The notes under the pieces were generated by a model, which did not search any database, was not told where the DNA came from, and saw only the letters and a list, made by a program, of their open reading frames with translations. A stretch of 64,000 nt of DNA from Symbiodinium sp. CCMP2592. Lineage: Eukaryota; Sar; Dinophyceae; Suessiales; Symbiodiniaceae. Of this stretch, positions 37,159 to 48,649 are shown one piece after another. Numbering within the stretch: position 1 is the stretch's first letter; the number at the start of each line of letters is the position of its first letter. The position numbers and the translations under genes are program-made. The DNA lies in the NCBI GenBank assembly GCA_905221615.1, contig CAJNDT010002779.1:1684001-1748000 (forward strand), given 5' to 3'.

Positions 37159-37268
37159 CCCAGAGAGCCCAATATCCTTTGATTAAGGAATATAGCTTAT
37201 ACCGTAAGATGAAGAAGCCCCTTATCATTTCAGGTATATTGTTTAATTAAGGGGTATTGGGCTCTCTG
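37159..37268. mobile_element. MITE family D copy 3, core inverted
   Basis: CCCAGAGAGCCCAATATCC at the left and GGTATTGGGCTCTCTG at the right. The core AGAAGCCCCTTATCATTTC is the reverse of copies 1 and 2. A C-homopolymer (37079-37104) lies just upstream. Confidence 0.85.
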
Positions 37269-38439
37269 TGTCAGAATAAGCATCTCAACCCAAACTCTGA
37301 ACCTTCAACCCTGAACCTGAAGCGAAACACGGAAAGATCTTCTGATGTCCATGGCGGAAGCCCGTCTCTACGTTAAGATGGGTGCTCAGTAGTCGATTGA
37401 GGATGCACTCCAAGAATACCGCAACCCTGAACTCAAAAGCCTGTGCCTGCCTACTATACGCTCTGCCCCATGTCGCAAAGCCTCTGAACCCCAAAACCCC
37501 TAAACCCACACCTGAATGAACTCCTAAACGCTGGCTTCGCCAAAGCCCTAAGCCACAAACCCTAATGCCCGAAGCCCGATTTTCCCAGCGACCAGAACCA
37601 GTGGAACCCGACCCGTCGCAGTCCCAAGCCCCCAGATTCTACTCGTGAATCATGGCCATCTACGACCATCACGATGATCCTTCATCCCCGCCCCAACACA
37701 ACAAATGCATCAAACTCTAGACCCAGATATTTGCGAAACCTGCTTTAACCCTATACATCTTACTCAAAACGTATTGAGGCCCCATGCCATCAACATCAAG
37801 TTTTGCGAGATTAGCGCGGCGGCAGGGCAGACCCTTGGCTTCATCGTGTCGGGCGTTTTGTGTAAAGGGGCTCGGTGCTTCTGGATCTCTTAATCTAGGA
37901 GGGCTCCTTATATGAATCCTACTATTTTAGGGTTATAGGACCCTCCTTGTGCCCTCAGATAGAGGTATATGGTCCCAAATCGTGGACATTTAGGATCGAA
38001 TAGAGGGTAGATGGAGGGTCTAGGAACTTGTTTTTCTGGATTGTGGGATAGGGTTTCCCAGTTTAGGACCTTCAGCCAGGAATCACCGACACACCTGAAC
38101 CACGAGGCCTATGCACCTGAACTCCTCCTGTCCCAGGTCTCCAGTCTCGTAAGTTGGTGAAAAGCTTCCCACTCCCCACCCGGAAATGGTCGACGAGTGT
38201 AGCCGACGGAGTTTCGATCGATCTGTGGGAATCGACGACTCCGTTTGGTTTCATGGGTTCTGGGTTGGGGGCGTTGGGGTGAAAGTGGTCCACGCCGGTC
38301 AGGGATTCACGTTTCCGGTATCTACCCATAGGCTTTGAGGTTTCCGTTTAGCATCCTAGAAGGTAATCCAAAAAAGCAAAAAGGAACTACTATGTCCCAT
38401 GATCCTCTGAGTAGACCGTAAACCCTAAACCCTATAAGT

Positions 38440-38600
38440 AGATCCTTTCAAGCAGCCCTTATGAAATTATAAAACCCTATAGATCCCTTTAAGGAGTCCT
38501 TAGGAAGGGAAGCCTTTAAGGAACCCTACAGATCCCTTTAAGGAGCCCTCTAGATGACTCTAGATCCCTTTAGGGAAGCCCTTTAAGGAACCCTACTTAC
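38440..38600. repeat. Short repeats 'ATCCCTTTAAGGAGCCCT'
   Basis: Five imperfect copies of CCCTTTAAGGAGCCCTTA/AGGAACCCTACAGAT, with two outlying arms resembling family C ends (GTCCCATGATCCTCTGAGTAG at 38396 and CTACTTACTAAGTCCCGTGAG at 38593). This suggests a family C element enlarged by internal repeats. Confidence 0.6.
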
Positions 38601-38628
38601 TAAGTCCCGTGAGGCTGCAAGTAGCCGC

Positions 38629-41290
38629 ATGCACGAGCTCAGGAGCTTTTCGGGCACCGTCTCGTCCTTCAACCCAGGCATCGCGGGATACTTAGGGTTT
38701 AGGGTTTAGGGCCTAGGGTACTGCCCCAGGCAGTAACAGCCTATAATAGGGCTATACTATTAAAGTCCTAATATATCTATGTTATGAATATTATCCAACT
38801 GTTACTGGGTGGGGGCAGTACCCAAGGGATACGGCTTGGAGTCGCGTGGTTTAGACCCTAATGGATCCCTTTAAGGAGCCCTTAAAGGAACCCCCTAAAA
38901 CCGGATCCGCTGATGAAGTCTCAGGTTTGGATGCATGGGGCTTGTATTGCACGAACCCCCAAAACCTGAACCGCGTGTTCAAACCTAAGCTGTGTCGATC
39001 TTGATACGATGAGCACGGATCTTGATACGATGAGCTCGGATCATCTTTCAATCTCCAAAGACCGGGACTTGAGGCTTTGTAGGATTTTCGAAGGTTCCTT
39101 GGTGCAAAACATCCAGGGATGGAAGTTGACGGAAACCTTAAACCTGGCTGCAGGCAAAGGATGGGGCTTCATCGAGAGCCCGCAAGCGAAAGAGTTGTTC
39201 GGCACTGACATCTTCTTTCACCAAAAGGTGCGCAGGAGCATGCTTCGGATAGAAGGGAAACCGCAGAAACTTATATAAGGGTGTCTGGGGGTCTAGGATC
39301 GGGGGGAATTTCGAAAACTGGGTAGCTTGAGAAGTCCGAGACTCAAGCGCTCTTGTGTTTCCGTGGATTGTGGTTGCAATAGTGGGGGAGATGGCTTACC
39401 GAAGCCATGCTATGCAACTGCCAGACACCCGAGGTCAGAAACTCAACGTTGGAGCGCATTCGTCATGATTAGCTAAGCTGCCGACTTGAACGATTGTGAT
39501 AACTAAAGGACCGCTCAGGGAAAGTATCGTGCATAAGCAATGGTGGTGGCAGTGCTGTCGCGGTAAAGACGGTGTTGTCGTTCATCATGAGTTTGATCGA
39601 CGATGTGGAAGGTGATGCTGAGGATCATCATGTCGGCCTCTTTTTATTGTGATGAAAATGACTGTGGTTGATGAGTTATCGCGGTGGTTACGGTTGATGC
39701 ATATGATGATAATCATCATGATGGTGGTGCTGGTGGTGCAGGCAGCGAAAAGGACTAGGGTAATGGCCACCAGTAGCATGATGATCATGGTAACGGTTAT
39801 GAACTATCAGGCTGACAATGTGGATGCTGGATATGTTGGTGATGATGTCGGTGATATTGATAGTGGTAAGGAGGCGTGCGGCCACAATGATCATCGGTGA
39901 GAACATCCAGAGCTGGTGATGATGATGGCGACCATGATGATAATGACGATGATGATGATGGTGATGATGATGATGATGATGATGATGATGTTGGTGACGA
40001 CGACGATGATGATGCTGCTGATGCTGATGATGATGCTGCTGATGATCATGATGATGATCATAGGGATCTTTTCCGGTTGTAGCTGCAACCGTATCCATAG
40101 TGATCCTTGTTGCTGTTGCTGTTTTAGTCGTCATCATCATTGTCGTTGCCATTTGTGTCATCGTCGTCGTCGTCGTCGCGCGCATAGTCACATAGTCATT
40201 GTTTGGTGGTGTCGTCATCATCGTCTTCGTCCTCCCGCCATCGCATAGTCGTGGTCACCCACAGCCGAGCCTATGAAAGGCTTTCAGGCAACGTGGCCCC
40301 AAACTTAAATCTCGATTGCCAAACTTCCTGAAGCTGTCAACTTCCCACTCCGGTGCTTCCGCACAGGCAGTCGTTGGGGATGCCGTCGCGGCAGGCAGGA
40401 GTGTGCAGCCCTAAACCCTGTTGCCCAAACCCTTAACCCTCCTGGCTTGGAGTTTAGGGTGTAGGGCTTAGAGACCCCTGCAGTGACCGTTACTGTGCAC
40501 CAGTGTAGACCCAAACCCAAACCCTGAAATTTAGTTGCGGGATCGTGGGCTGTAGGTTAGTGTTGGGTGCCTGCATCCTGCGTTGAGGCCTGCCCATTGC
40601 TATGTAGCACCACTGTAGCTGGAAATCGGCCGAGTGAAGGGCAAGCGCCGTAAGGAAACGAGAACCGGGCCCAGAACGATACCATTCCCGACAAAAGCCC
40701 ACGTGATGTTGTTATATGACATATGACTCGTGATATAAGAGATATCTATCTCTCTCTATAAACGTATATATGTGTGTGTGTGTATAAACTAGACTCACTA
40801 TACTCTATATACGTTTATATGCATGTGTAGCTAATTTCTTATATTTAGCTCGACATTCATCTGGACATTTTTTTAGTATCTACAAGCATTCCATGAATCC
40901 CGAAATCCAATCCCCAAGCCTGAGTAGAAAGCAGCTTTCGCAAAACAGAATGCCATGAACCAGAAGCGCTGGACCACGAACCCCCTCAGCGGAAGGCCGA
41001 ACCGGTTCGACCCGAAATGAACCCTCGCCTTAGAGAGGGTTCTGGGTATACTATATTATATTATACTATACTGCACTATACTATATTCTTATATATTAAA
41101 TTATGTGCAGTATGTTGTACTCTAGTTAATGTAATCTTGAAGTGAAGCCGCAAAACCTCGGAGCGAAAGGCGACTGGGTGTCCTTCAGCATTGACGTCTC
41201 TGGCGGGCGACCGTCGGGTGCGAATGTTGAGAAAGTCGCCGGAGGAGACGGCGGCGCAGGAGAGAAGGGGGTTGGGCCCGGGGGATTTAG
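38629..41290 (+). CDS. Cold-shock domain over three exons, GC donor in the first intron
   Basis: Exon a ends at 38677: MHELRSFSGTVSSFNP plus one base, donor G|GCATCG (GC). Exon b 39154-39227 starts after GCTGCAG: GKGWGFIESPQAKELFGTDI then FFHQK, donor AAG|GTGCGC. Exon c from 41148 (after GTGAAG): PQNLGAKGDWVSFSIDVSGG then RPSGANVEKV, trailing into a Gly-rich tail that is open to about 41290. Phases agree at both junctions, and the join is a full CSD: 'F-S-G-T-V-x-S-F-N-P-G-K-G-W-G-F-I ... D-I-F-F-H ... G-D-W-V-S-F-x-I'. Intron b-c (1.9 kb) holds GAT microsatellites and TA tracts. The ATG at 38629 may be internal if this is the second CSD of the 30-36 kb gene. The ending is unresolved; a donor GGG|GTTGGG near 41268 would continue the gene, for example to the exon candidate near 42118. 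Confidence 0.7.
38727..38821. mobile_element. MITE family B relative in the CSD intron
   Basis: GTACTGCCCCAGGCAGTAAC at the left and GTTACTGGGTGGGGGCAGTAC at the right. The core ATAGGGCTATACTATTAAAG resembles the 6268 copy. Confidence 0.75.
39590..40220. repeat. (GAT/ATC)n microsatellite region in a CSD intron
   Basis: GATGATG and, after 40120, TCGTCATC triplets. Poly-Asp, poly-His and poly-Met frames are artefacts of the period. Confidence 0.9.
40730..41115. repeat. TA/TG-rich low-complexity tracts
   Basis: 40735-40860 (TATCTCTC, (TG)n, TATA) and 41045-41100 (CTATATTATATTATAC repeats). No coding signal. Confidence 0.7.
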
Positions 41291-42117
41291 GTGATGGTTT
41301 TGGGCTTTCTGCTTTGGGGTTTGAGGGTTTTTGGGTCTCAGGTTCAGGGTTTTTTACGGTTTAGGGTTTAGGTTTAGAGTCTGGGCTTAAGGGTTTGAGT
41401 TTCGGTTTTGGTGACCTAGAGTTTGAGTATGGGAAGAGTTGCATTACGGCTGAAGGGCTGTAGTTTTGTTGGCAACACTTGAAGCGAAGGCAGCAGGTTG
41501 CTAAGTTGCTGATGTGTGGTGGCTGCACCATTTTCAATCATTGCATTTGGAGCATCCGTAGTGCCTAAAAGTTTCGGTATTTGGGCTTTGCGTAGCATAT
41601 CTCGACTCTCGCTCGTTCTAAGGTGCCAATGGTGGGAATAGCGCGCAAAGCCAAGGATGCAGCAGTTTGCAGTCGTAGTTTTTTGTCATTCGCGGTGGTT
41701 CACCGAAGCCGCCTGATGCAACCGTCGCGGACCCTTTGTCGGTGAAGATGTGCTTCAATGCCGCCGTAGTGGGTTTGAGGCTGTCTCTAACAGCCAGTTC
41801 AAAGACATCAACCAGCAAGTTTCTGAATATGTTCCTGTTCCTTAACTGTCTGCAAGGTCCTCATCAGGCCATACAAGCCTACGTATGTCTGTATGTCGTT
41901 CTATCCTATCCCCCATATTACCTGTGTCATTTCATACTAAGAGCTCATACAGCTGCATCTCAATCAAAGATAAAACACAAGAGCAGCACGCCGATACCTC
42001 ATTAAGAATATGAAGGTTGGGGTCCGTGATAGAGTTTAGGGTTTAGGGAACCGTATCCGTAGCCTCTTGCTGCACATTATTCTGCACCGCGGGATTTTGG
42101 GAATGTCTCAGATGTGC

Positions 42118-42200
42118 ACAGCACCAGCCAGGAGCCTATGGTGGCGGCTATGGCAAAGCCGCTATGACGAGCGCGGTTCCTCCATCTTGTTTTTCTTGGG
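42118..42200 (+). CDS. Gly-rich exon candidate
   Basis: After CACCAG the frame reads QPGAYGGGYGKAAMTSAVPP. GAYGGGYG is the kind of RGG/YGG tail that follows cold-shock domains, and it lies 0.9 kb downstream of the CSD exon at 41148 on the same strand. Boundaries and phase are not established. Confidence 0.3.
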
Positions 42201-42299
42201 TGACCCATGTTTCGGATCCTGTAGAGTCATCCCGAAAGGGAACTACTATGGGGCCTGTGGGTTGAGCCTTCCGAGAGATAGTTTTGTTGCTTGGGTGAT

Positions 42300-44550
42300 G
42301 GCGGTTTGGTAGTCTGGAAGGTCTCACGTAGCGGTTCGTGAAGACGGAAAGCCACAGAGTATTCCGAGAAGCAGCACACAAGGATTGCAAAGTTGCAGCT
42401 TCGCTTCTTGGGGGTGTTCTGTGCTAATTACTGCTCAAACAATATGAAGCAGCGGAGCAACAGCAAACAGAAATCATACAGGACTATAGTGCATGTAGTT
42501 CATAGTAGTAACAAGAACACGAGAACAACAGGTCGCCCGGAATGACACACTGGAAAACTCTATTCTAAAGGCTAACGAGGCCGAACAGCTCTCTGTCCTA
42601 CTGAACCCGCAGAGAAATCTGAGACTGAAGCCCACCTCCCGTTCTCGTAGACCTGCTTTCTGCGTTTTCGATTGTCTGCTGAGAAGTTGAGAAATTGAAA
42701 CGTAGACGGCTCATTTTGTGTTTGTGGACTCTCTTCGTTCGGAGGTTTTAACTCAAGTCATCAGGCAATCATTGTGCAAACCAGGACTCTCATACTGAAG
42801 ATCCTATTGTTGTGGGCCAGGAGAATTTAATTCCACCCATTAATATCATAGCAGCTTCTAATATCTGATACTTAACCTTAGTACGGTCCCTCCCAATACC
42901 TGGTATCTTATAGTCCTAGACGGTTTATGAATCAGGGTCTTTGTGTTCCGAATCCCACGGAAGATGCTGCCAGGTGCCGTCCTACAGCCCTTATTGACTG
43001 AAATACCTGCCGCGACAGCTTGCATAGCGTGCTATGGACACTCGAAGCCCGAAACCCGAATTTAGGGTTCGGAATAAGTCATTAGTGATCGCGTCCAGTT
43101 TTCGGCCCGATATAGGCATACCCTGTAGGGCGTATACACACTGAATTCTACAGGAAGGAGACAAGGCATTGGCAATTAGACGGAGGGCTTTCAATACAGT
43201 GCACCCCAGCAACGAGTGTTCATATATTGCAACTTGAAAATTTCGGCTTTGTGTCTTAGAGATGTGTGCCGAGTCATTATAGGGCTCAGGGTATCCTGAG
43301 ACACGTATTTTGATGTTTAAGGCCTTCCGTACGCTTCGATTGGGGGCTGAGGGGTTGTCGTCAGCCATGACCTCTAAAGCACGTTTTGTCATCTTGGGTT
43401 TCGCACGATTCCGGGACAGAGCGGTAAAGTTGGTCATAAGCCCAGCAAGACGCCTGCATTCCTGTTCTGCTTTCCCGGAATGCGAAGCCGCGCCCTTCAA
43501 TCCTAAAACCTTGCAGCCTAAGCCCACAACCTTGCAACCCTGAGGGTGATGAACCCAGTAGTCCTGGAATCTTCGACTCTGTAGCACTGCATGCAGCCGT
43601 TCAACGCTCAGGAGTGGCACCGGGGTGCAAAAACGAAGCGCGCAGTCAGAGGGTATTGGGTTTCGGGTTGCGGCCCTTCAGGAAAAAGGCTGTGAAGCAG
43701 GGCCTAGGGTTTGAGTCCATGTGCGTGGTTCCGAGGCTTGGAGGGTGGTGGAGATATGTATATAGTTGTTGAACGTGCCATAGGAGATCACCCGAAAGAG
43801 CATCCCCACGGTGGAGATATGTTCATAAGGGCATTTTCGCACTTAGTCTTCAGACCTCTTGTCAGAGTCTTGTCAAGTCACTTGCAGCTGACGGGATCAG
43901 CCCTAGGCCCTCTGCACACAAATCTATTGTGGGGTCAGAACAGTTCAATGGCAGTGATGTTTCCTCGTCGGTTCTATATCCACAAGCACTGACCGCTACA
44001 AGCCGTTACCAGCTACAACCATGCACAACCTGGAGTTCCGCCAAAAACCGGTACATCAGCCACAAAGGCAACCCAGTGAAGCTGTGCATCTAGACAAAAA
44101 TATACCCGAAACCCCATTCCATTTGGCAGTCGTCAAGGCACCACTCTGAGGATTTCGGGTTTAGGGCTTCCCCGTCTTTCGGGTGACAGACGAATGCAAT
44201 CAGGAGGAGACCCAGAACCCTGAATCTGAATCCTGAACAACTTACGCCCCTGACGTTCAGGGCTTATCGGGTTTATCCGGCTTACAGGGCTTATGGTTGT
44301 GAGTTCTGGGTTTTTTTCGGGCTTAGTAGCTTGTGGCTTACAGTTATTACAGTTTAGGGTTTCTGCCTGTTTGTTGGGGTTCACCTGCAGGCATGAGACA
44401 TGGACGCTGAAACACCGCAAAACCGAGCCCAAAATCCTCAACGCCAAGCCCTAAGCCCTGAACCATACACCTTCCGCACACCCCCACCCCTAAACTGGCC
44501 CTGAACTTCCCCAAACCCTATAGACCCTCAAGTCAAACCCCCAAACCCCC
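42300..44550. other. No recognised gene; one 209-codon frame on the - strand
   Basis: The - strand frame 42991-43620 has mixed, fairly normal composition (for example ADDNPSAPNRSVRKALNIKI) but no family I can name. It overlaps a + frame at 43310-43543 of similar quality. Otherwise spacer with few heptamer repeats. Confidence 0.3.
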
Positions 44551-44564
44551 AGTGCCCCGAAGCC

Positions 44565-44640
44565 AAATGCCAGCAACGCCAGGGACGAGGCCTCCTCCTG
44601 CGCTTCAGAGCGCGAAATCTGCTGGCGACCTACGGTGTGA
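44565..44640 (+). CDS. Pro-rich exon candidate
   Basis: Frame MPATPGTRPPPALQSAKSAG, continuing into DLRCDAQGKG, stands out from the repeat background. It is possibly a linker exon of the CSD gene family upstream. No phase evidence. Confidence 0.25.
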
Positions 44641-45099
44641 CGCCCAGGGCAAGGGGAGGGCTTCGAATCTGTGGGCTTGTGGCCTGTAGCTTATGGACTT
44701 TAGGGGCCGGACTAGGAAAAAATGTATATGTATAGATATGATAGACGGATAGATCGAGTTATATGTATTTACATATAACTTAGCATCATGTTATTTCCTT
44801 AGGGCTCCTTATACAAGAATATGACCCCCAGCCCCAAGCCTTATCGTAACTAGTCAGGCGCTTAACTGGCTGTAGACCGTACGAAAGGGATCCTACCATT
44901 GAGGCTTTCGAAGAGAGGGGGTTGTTGATCAGGGGTCTTCATTATGCAGTGAAGTCGGAGTTTGTGGTTAAGTGTTGACGGCTCAAAAATTAGGTGTAAG
45001 GTCTCTGTTGTTACAAGGCTTGAGGCATGTGTCCGGATTTGGTAGAGAGCTTCAGGATTTCAGGGCTTGGACGGGACGAGCTCAGAGGTCAGAGTAGGG

Positions 45100-47420
45100 T
45101 TTCGGGTTTAGGGCAGAGGGTCTAGAGATCTTGTGGCTACAAGTGAAGTGTCTTGTTTTAAAGACAACTTTGACTGCACTTAGTGAGCGAAAGGTTCGCT
45201 GTGAGTGAAGGCTTCCGTTGTCGTGAACCCTGTCTCATTATACCACGAACCCATCCTGCCCTTGGTGGAGCATTCCAGCATGCCGATTGAAGTTAACAAC
45301 TGTTTTCCAGCTGTACTTAGGCCCACAGTTCCAGACTTGCTGTACCCTCTTCTCAGCGCCAAAAACCTGAATTCAACACCTCGCAACCTAGAACCGGCAA
45401 AGCTTTGTCCAAAGGCGTCCAGGCGGCCTAGCGACAGGCGACATGGTGAGATTTGAGAGGGTATGCAGGGTTTAGGGTTAGAGCTGATCATGAATGGTAT
45501 AGAGATTTAGAACCCTAGGTTCAGTGCAGAACATCATCAGCCGAGGGTTGAGGACCCCACATGATGACACAAGCGTAGGACAACGATAGTCCCGCACACC
45601 TGAAACCCGAGAAATTCATGGACCTGCTTGTCGCAAGACAGGACGGGGTGTGGGTGAAGTGGCGTGTGCTGTTGGCGGTTCTGTCATTGAAGCGGAAGCC
45701 ATCGATTGCTCGCTTAAGGTAGACTTCCTCACTTGATTTAGGCCCCCCAGCCTTGCAAGCACTACAGTCTAACACCTCAGCCCCTGATTCCCAAATTACA
45801 GCTCTAAACCCTCAAACTCAGAGCTTTTCACCAAACCAAACAAACAGAGCAAACCACTGACCATTAAACCCTAAACCCTAAACCCTAAACATTATCATGA
45901 GGGTTTCACAGACTTTGGGGGTCCCGGGGAGACCCCGGGCTGATAGCTCCCGGAAGCATGCAGGAGCCAGATCTTGGGCGACCGGCAGCTTGCGCTGAAG
46001 GGGCTGCCTAGGATTTCGAGCCCGTGGGTTTCGTATCCCTGGGTTTCATGCAGGAGGTTGATATATGAGTTGTGATTCACGTCCGTGGTACACCTAGGCA
46101 GCGAGTTGAGAGCGTGAGTCAACGAATCAGGATTTATTTTGCGGGACTCCTGGCAGATCCTACCCATACCGCAACGTGTGCCCCTCCAATGACCTGTGAT
46201 TCGTGACAGTTGCCATCAAACTGGAAGAACAAGCGATTTCCGCAACAATATGAGGATGTAATGCACAGATGGGCCACGAGTGGACGTTGGAGATTCGGGT
46301 CCCCCCATTTATCCCTAACCTCTCTAAACCCTCCAAAATTCGAAATCCCAGACCCTGAACTAGTAAGCGTAGGCGTGTAGGGAATCGCTGTATCTCCGGA
46401 TGCTGTTTGCTCTGCGAAGCAGAGTCTCTCGGCTTGGATTCCGCGTGGGGGCTTGACGAGATCCTGAGCCTTAGGCTCCTACACCCGATAAACCTTAAAC
46501 CCCACGCAAATCGCTAACTCCCGAAACCCTAAACCCTAAATTGCACCCTAGGCCCTAAATCTCAAAACCTTAAAAGCCATAGAGTAGTCCATACGAAACC
46601 TATCCCCTAAGCCCTAACCCTTCAAAATCCTAAAACCCCTAATCACCGAACCCTCACCCTAAACGCTGCTTAGACCTGGGATTATGAAAAGTAGGCTTGG
46701 GTGCCAGCTCCCACGACCGGTACATCTGAGATCCACCAGAAAAGGTCGCAAGTTGTTTTCACATTCAAGGTTGGTTTGCAGTGTTGTCTTTTGAGGGACG
46801 GCGTTCGGATTTTGCGATTTCGGGCGCGGCTTAGGTTTGCAGTTTGGCGACTGTCGTTTCTTGTTCTGGCTTAGGTCTGTCGAGCAATTGATGCATCATG
46901 CCGGCTGGATCACTCGAACTATAGGCCTCTGTTGCATGGAATTGATCCTCACAGCTCAGTATTCGGAACCGAGCTGTTGAGCCATGATGGTTGCTGCAAG
47001 TGCACTACTAGGAGTGACTGCTCGACAGCCGCTCCGCTTGAGAATCATTCTCGAGCGGCCCGTCCTTAATCACACTCTGAGCGAGCAGCAATGTAGGAAG
47101 CAATTGAAACCCTGAACCTTCAACCCGCAGCAGCAAGTTGTGCCGCAGAATTAGTCTCGAAGCTTTCCATGATCCCATGTCCGTCCGACGGCGAGCACCG
47201 AGTTCGAAAGACACGGAGCCCTGAAGCCTCAACCCTAAGCCAACCCAAGACCCTAGCCTATACCTTAAAGCCTCCCACGATGGGCCATGCGATTACGACA
47301 TAACACCTCTGTACCCAAAACCGAGAACAACTAAGGCCCCTGCATTAATCTCCTAACCGCTGTATGTTTCGAAACCCTATGAACCCCATAACACCCCATT
47401 CTAACCCTAAACCGAGGACC
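45100..47420. other. Mostly spacer; weak exon signal near 46700-46765
   Basis: At about 46708-46765 the + frame reads EIHQKRSQVVFTFK followed by GTTGGT. The VVFTFK string and the following donor resemble the last part of a CSD. Elsewhere only telomere-like runs (45860-45890, 46515-46545) and unremarkable frames are seen. Confidence 0.3.
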
Positions 47421-47429
47421 CAAGCTTAT

Positions 47430-47810
47430 TTATGGTCAGCTGGAAGATCCGGGACTTCATAGGATGCAGCCGCCAAAGATCCGCGAGCTGGACCTAGAGG
47501 AGGCCATGGTTGCTGCAGGGCTGGTGAGGGCTTTCTACGGACTTATCGTGACTGTGACTTTTTATAGTATTGCATAATATAGGCTAGAAGCCCTCCCCCC
47601 AACGGCACCGACACCGGCCAAAAACAACCCGCCCGTAAAGCCCTAAAAGACATTACACTTTATAGCTCCTTATCAATCCTTAGAATTTAAACGGAGCCTC
47701 CATCGCGACGAAGGGCGTGGATGCCTCTGCCGCCTTCACCTCGGCTCCTGTGGCGGCCCTTCTCCAAGGCCATCCTTTGGGGTGTTTGCAATCTGGACGA
47801 GGGTAATCTT
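47430..47810 (+). CDS. Two exon candidates of an unrecognised gene
   Basis: 47430-47521 reads YGQLEDPGLHRMQPPKIREL then DLEEAMVAAG, with donor CTG|GTGAGG. 47700-47805 reads ATKGVDASAAFTSAPVAALL. Both have coding-like composition. No domain is recognised, and the join between them is not proven. Confidence 0.3.
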
Positions 47811-47869
47811 TAAAGGATTCCTTTACAAAGGGGTCTATAAGGGTTACTATAAGGGTAAGGGTGCTATAA

Positions 47870-47977
47870 TATAGGGGCCTGACTGATTACCAACACTAAT
47901 TTTTTCGGGGGGGTTCCTTATGGCAAGTATAGTATAGTATACCCCAAAACCCTATCCTAATTATCAAGCCCCCTAAA
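47870..47977. mobile_element. MITE family A copy
   Basis: TATAGGGGCCTGACTGATTA at the left, interior GGGGGGTTCCTTATGGCAAG, right arm CTAATTATCAAGCCCCCTAA. Just upstream are GGGTTACTATAAGGG repeats like those at 57370-57450. Confidence 0.85.
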
Positions 47978-48512
47978 ATACCCGGATCTAAGAGCAAATC
48001 TGCTGTAGCTAGCGACAAGATTGATGTCTGAGTACGAGCTGATGCACTTGCATCAGGATCTGAGTGTTGGTCCAAGTATTAGCCAGACCACGCACGAAGA
48101 GCTTTGGCCCCATGCCCAATTCTGGTTTGAAAGAATGGTATACGCAATCCCTTGGCAACCTCATAAAGCCCCTGTATAAGTCTGACTGCAAACATGAATT
48201 CCCTGCTAGGGGCCCATACAAACTCATTACAAACACCCTATACAACAAATTCATAAGCCCTTATTATTGGTTTTTTTTTATCACCTTCTTTTTCATGCCT
48301 TGAGCACCCTACCCTAAACCCTAAACCCTAAACCCTAAATCCCTAAATGAGCACCCCTGGAGGCTTCGAGAACGGCCAGGATGGCACACTGGTCGCTCGG
48401 CCGCGTTTGCTGCGTTCGCAACTAAATGGGGGTTTCCGAAAAATAGGGGATCCTTGAAGGGTTCCTTTAAGGGATCCTTTATGGGTTCTGTAAAGGGTTT
48501 AGGGTTTAGGAA

Positions 48513-48622
48513 TCTGGGAGTTTCCGAAAAATTGGGGACCCCAATATAGTACCCTAAATAATCGGATCCCTATTATAAGGACCCACAACTAAGATACCCC
48601 CCCCAATTTTCGGAAACTCCCA
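48513..48622. mobile_element. MITE family H copy 3, preceded by a solo left arm
   Basis: CTGGGAGTTTCCGAAAAATT at the left and AATTTTCGGAAACTCCCAAA at the right, with core CGGATCCCTATTATAAGGAC. A lone arm GGGGGTTTCCGAAAAATAGG lies at 48428-48450, so a second copy was probably lost. Confidence 0.9.
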
Positions 48623-48649
48623 AATATCCTTGTGAGATGGTGCAGTTTT

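Noticed and set aside
39585..40248. Poly-Asp, poly-His and poly-Met frames
   Set aside because: (GAT)n microsatellite inside a CSD intron.
42991..43620. 209-codon frame on the - strand as a gene
   Set aside because: No family, no splice or start context, and an overlapping + frame is equally plausible; kept only as a remark.
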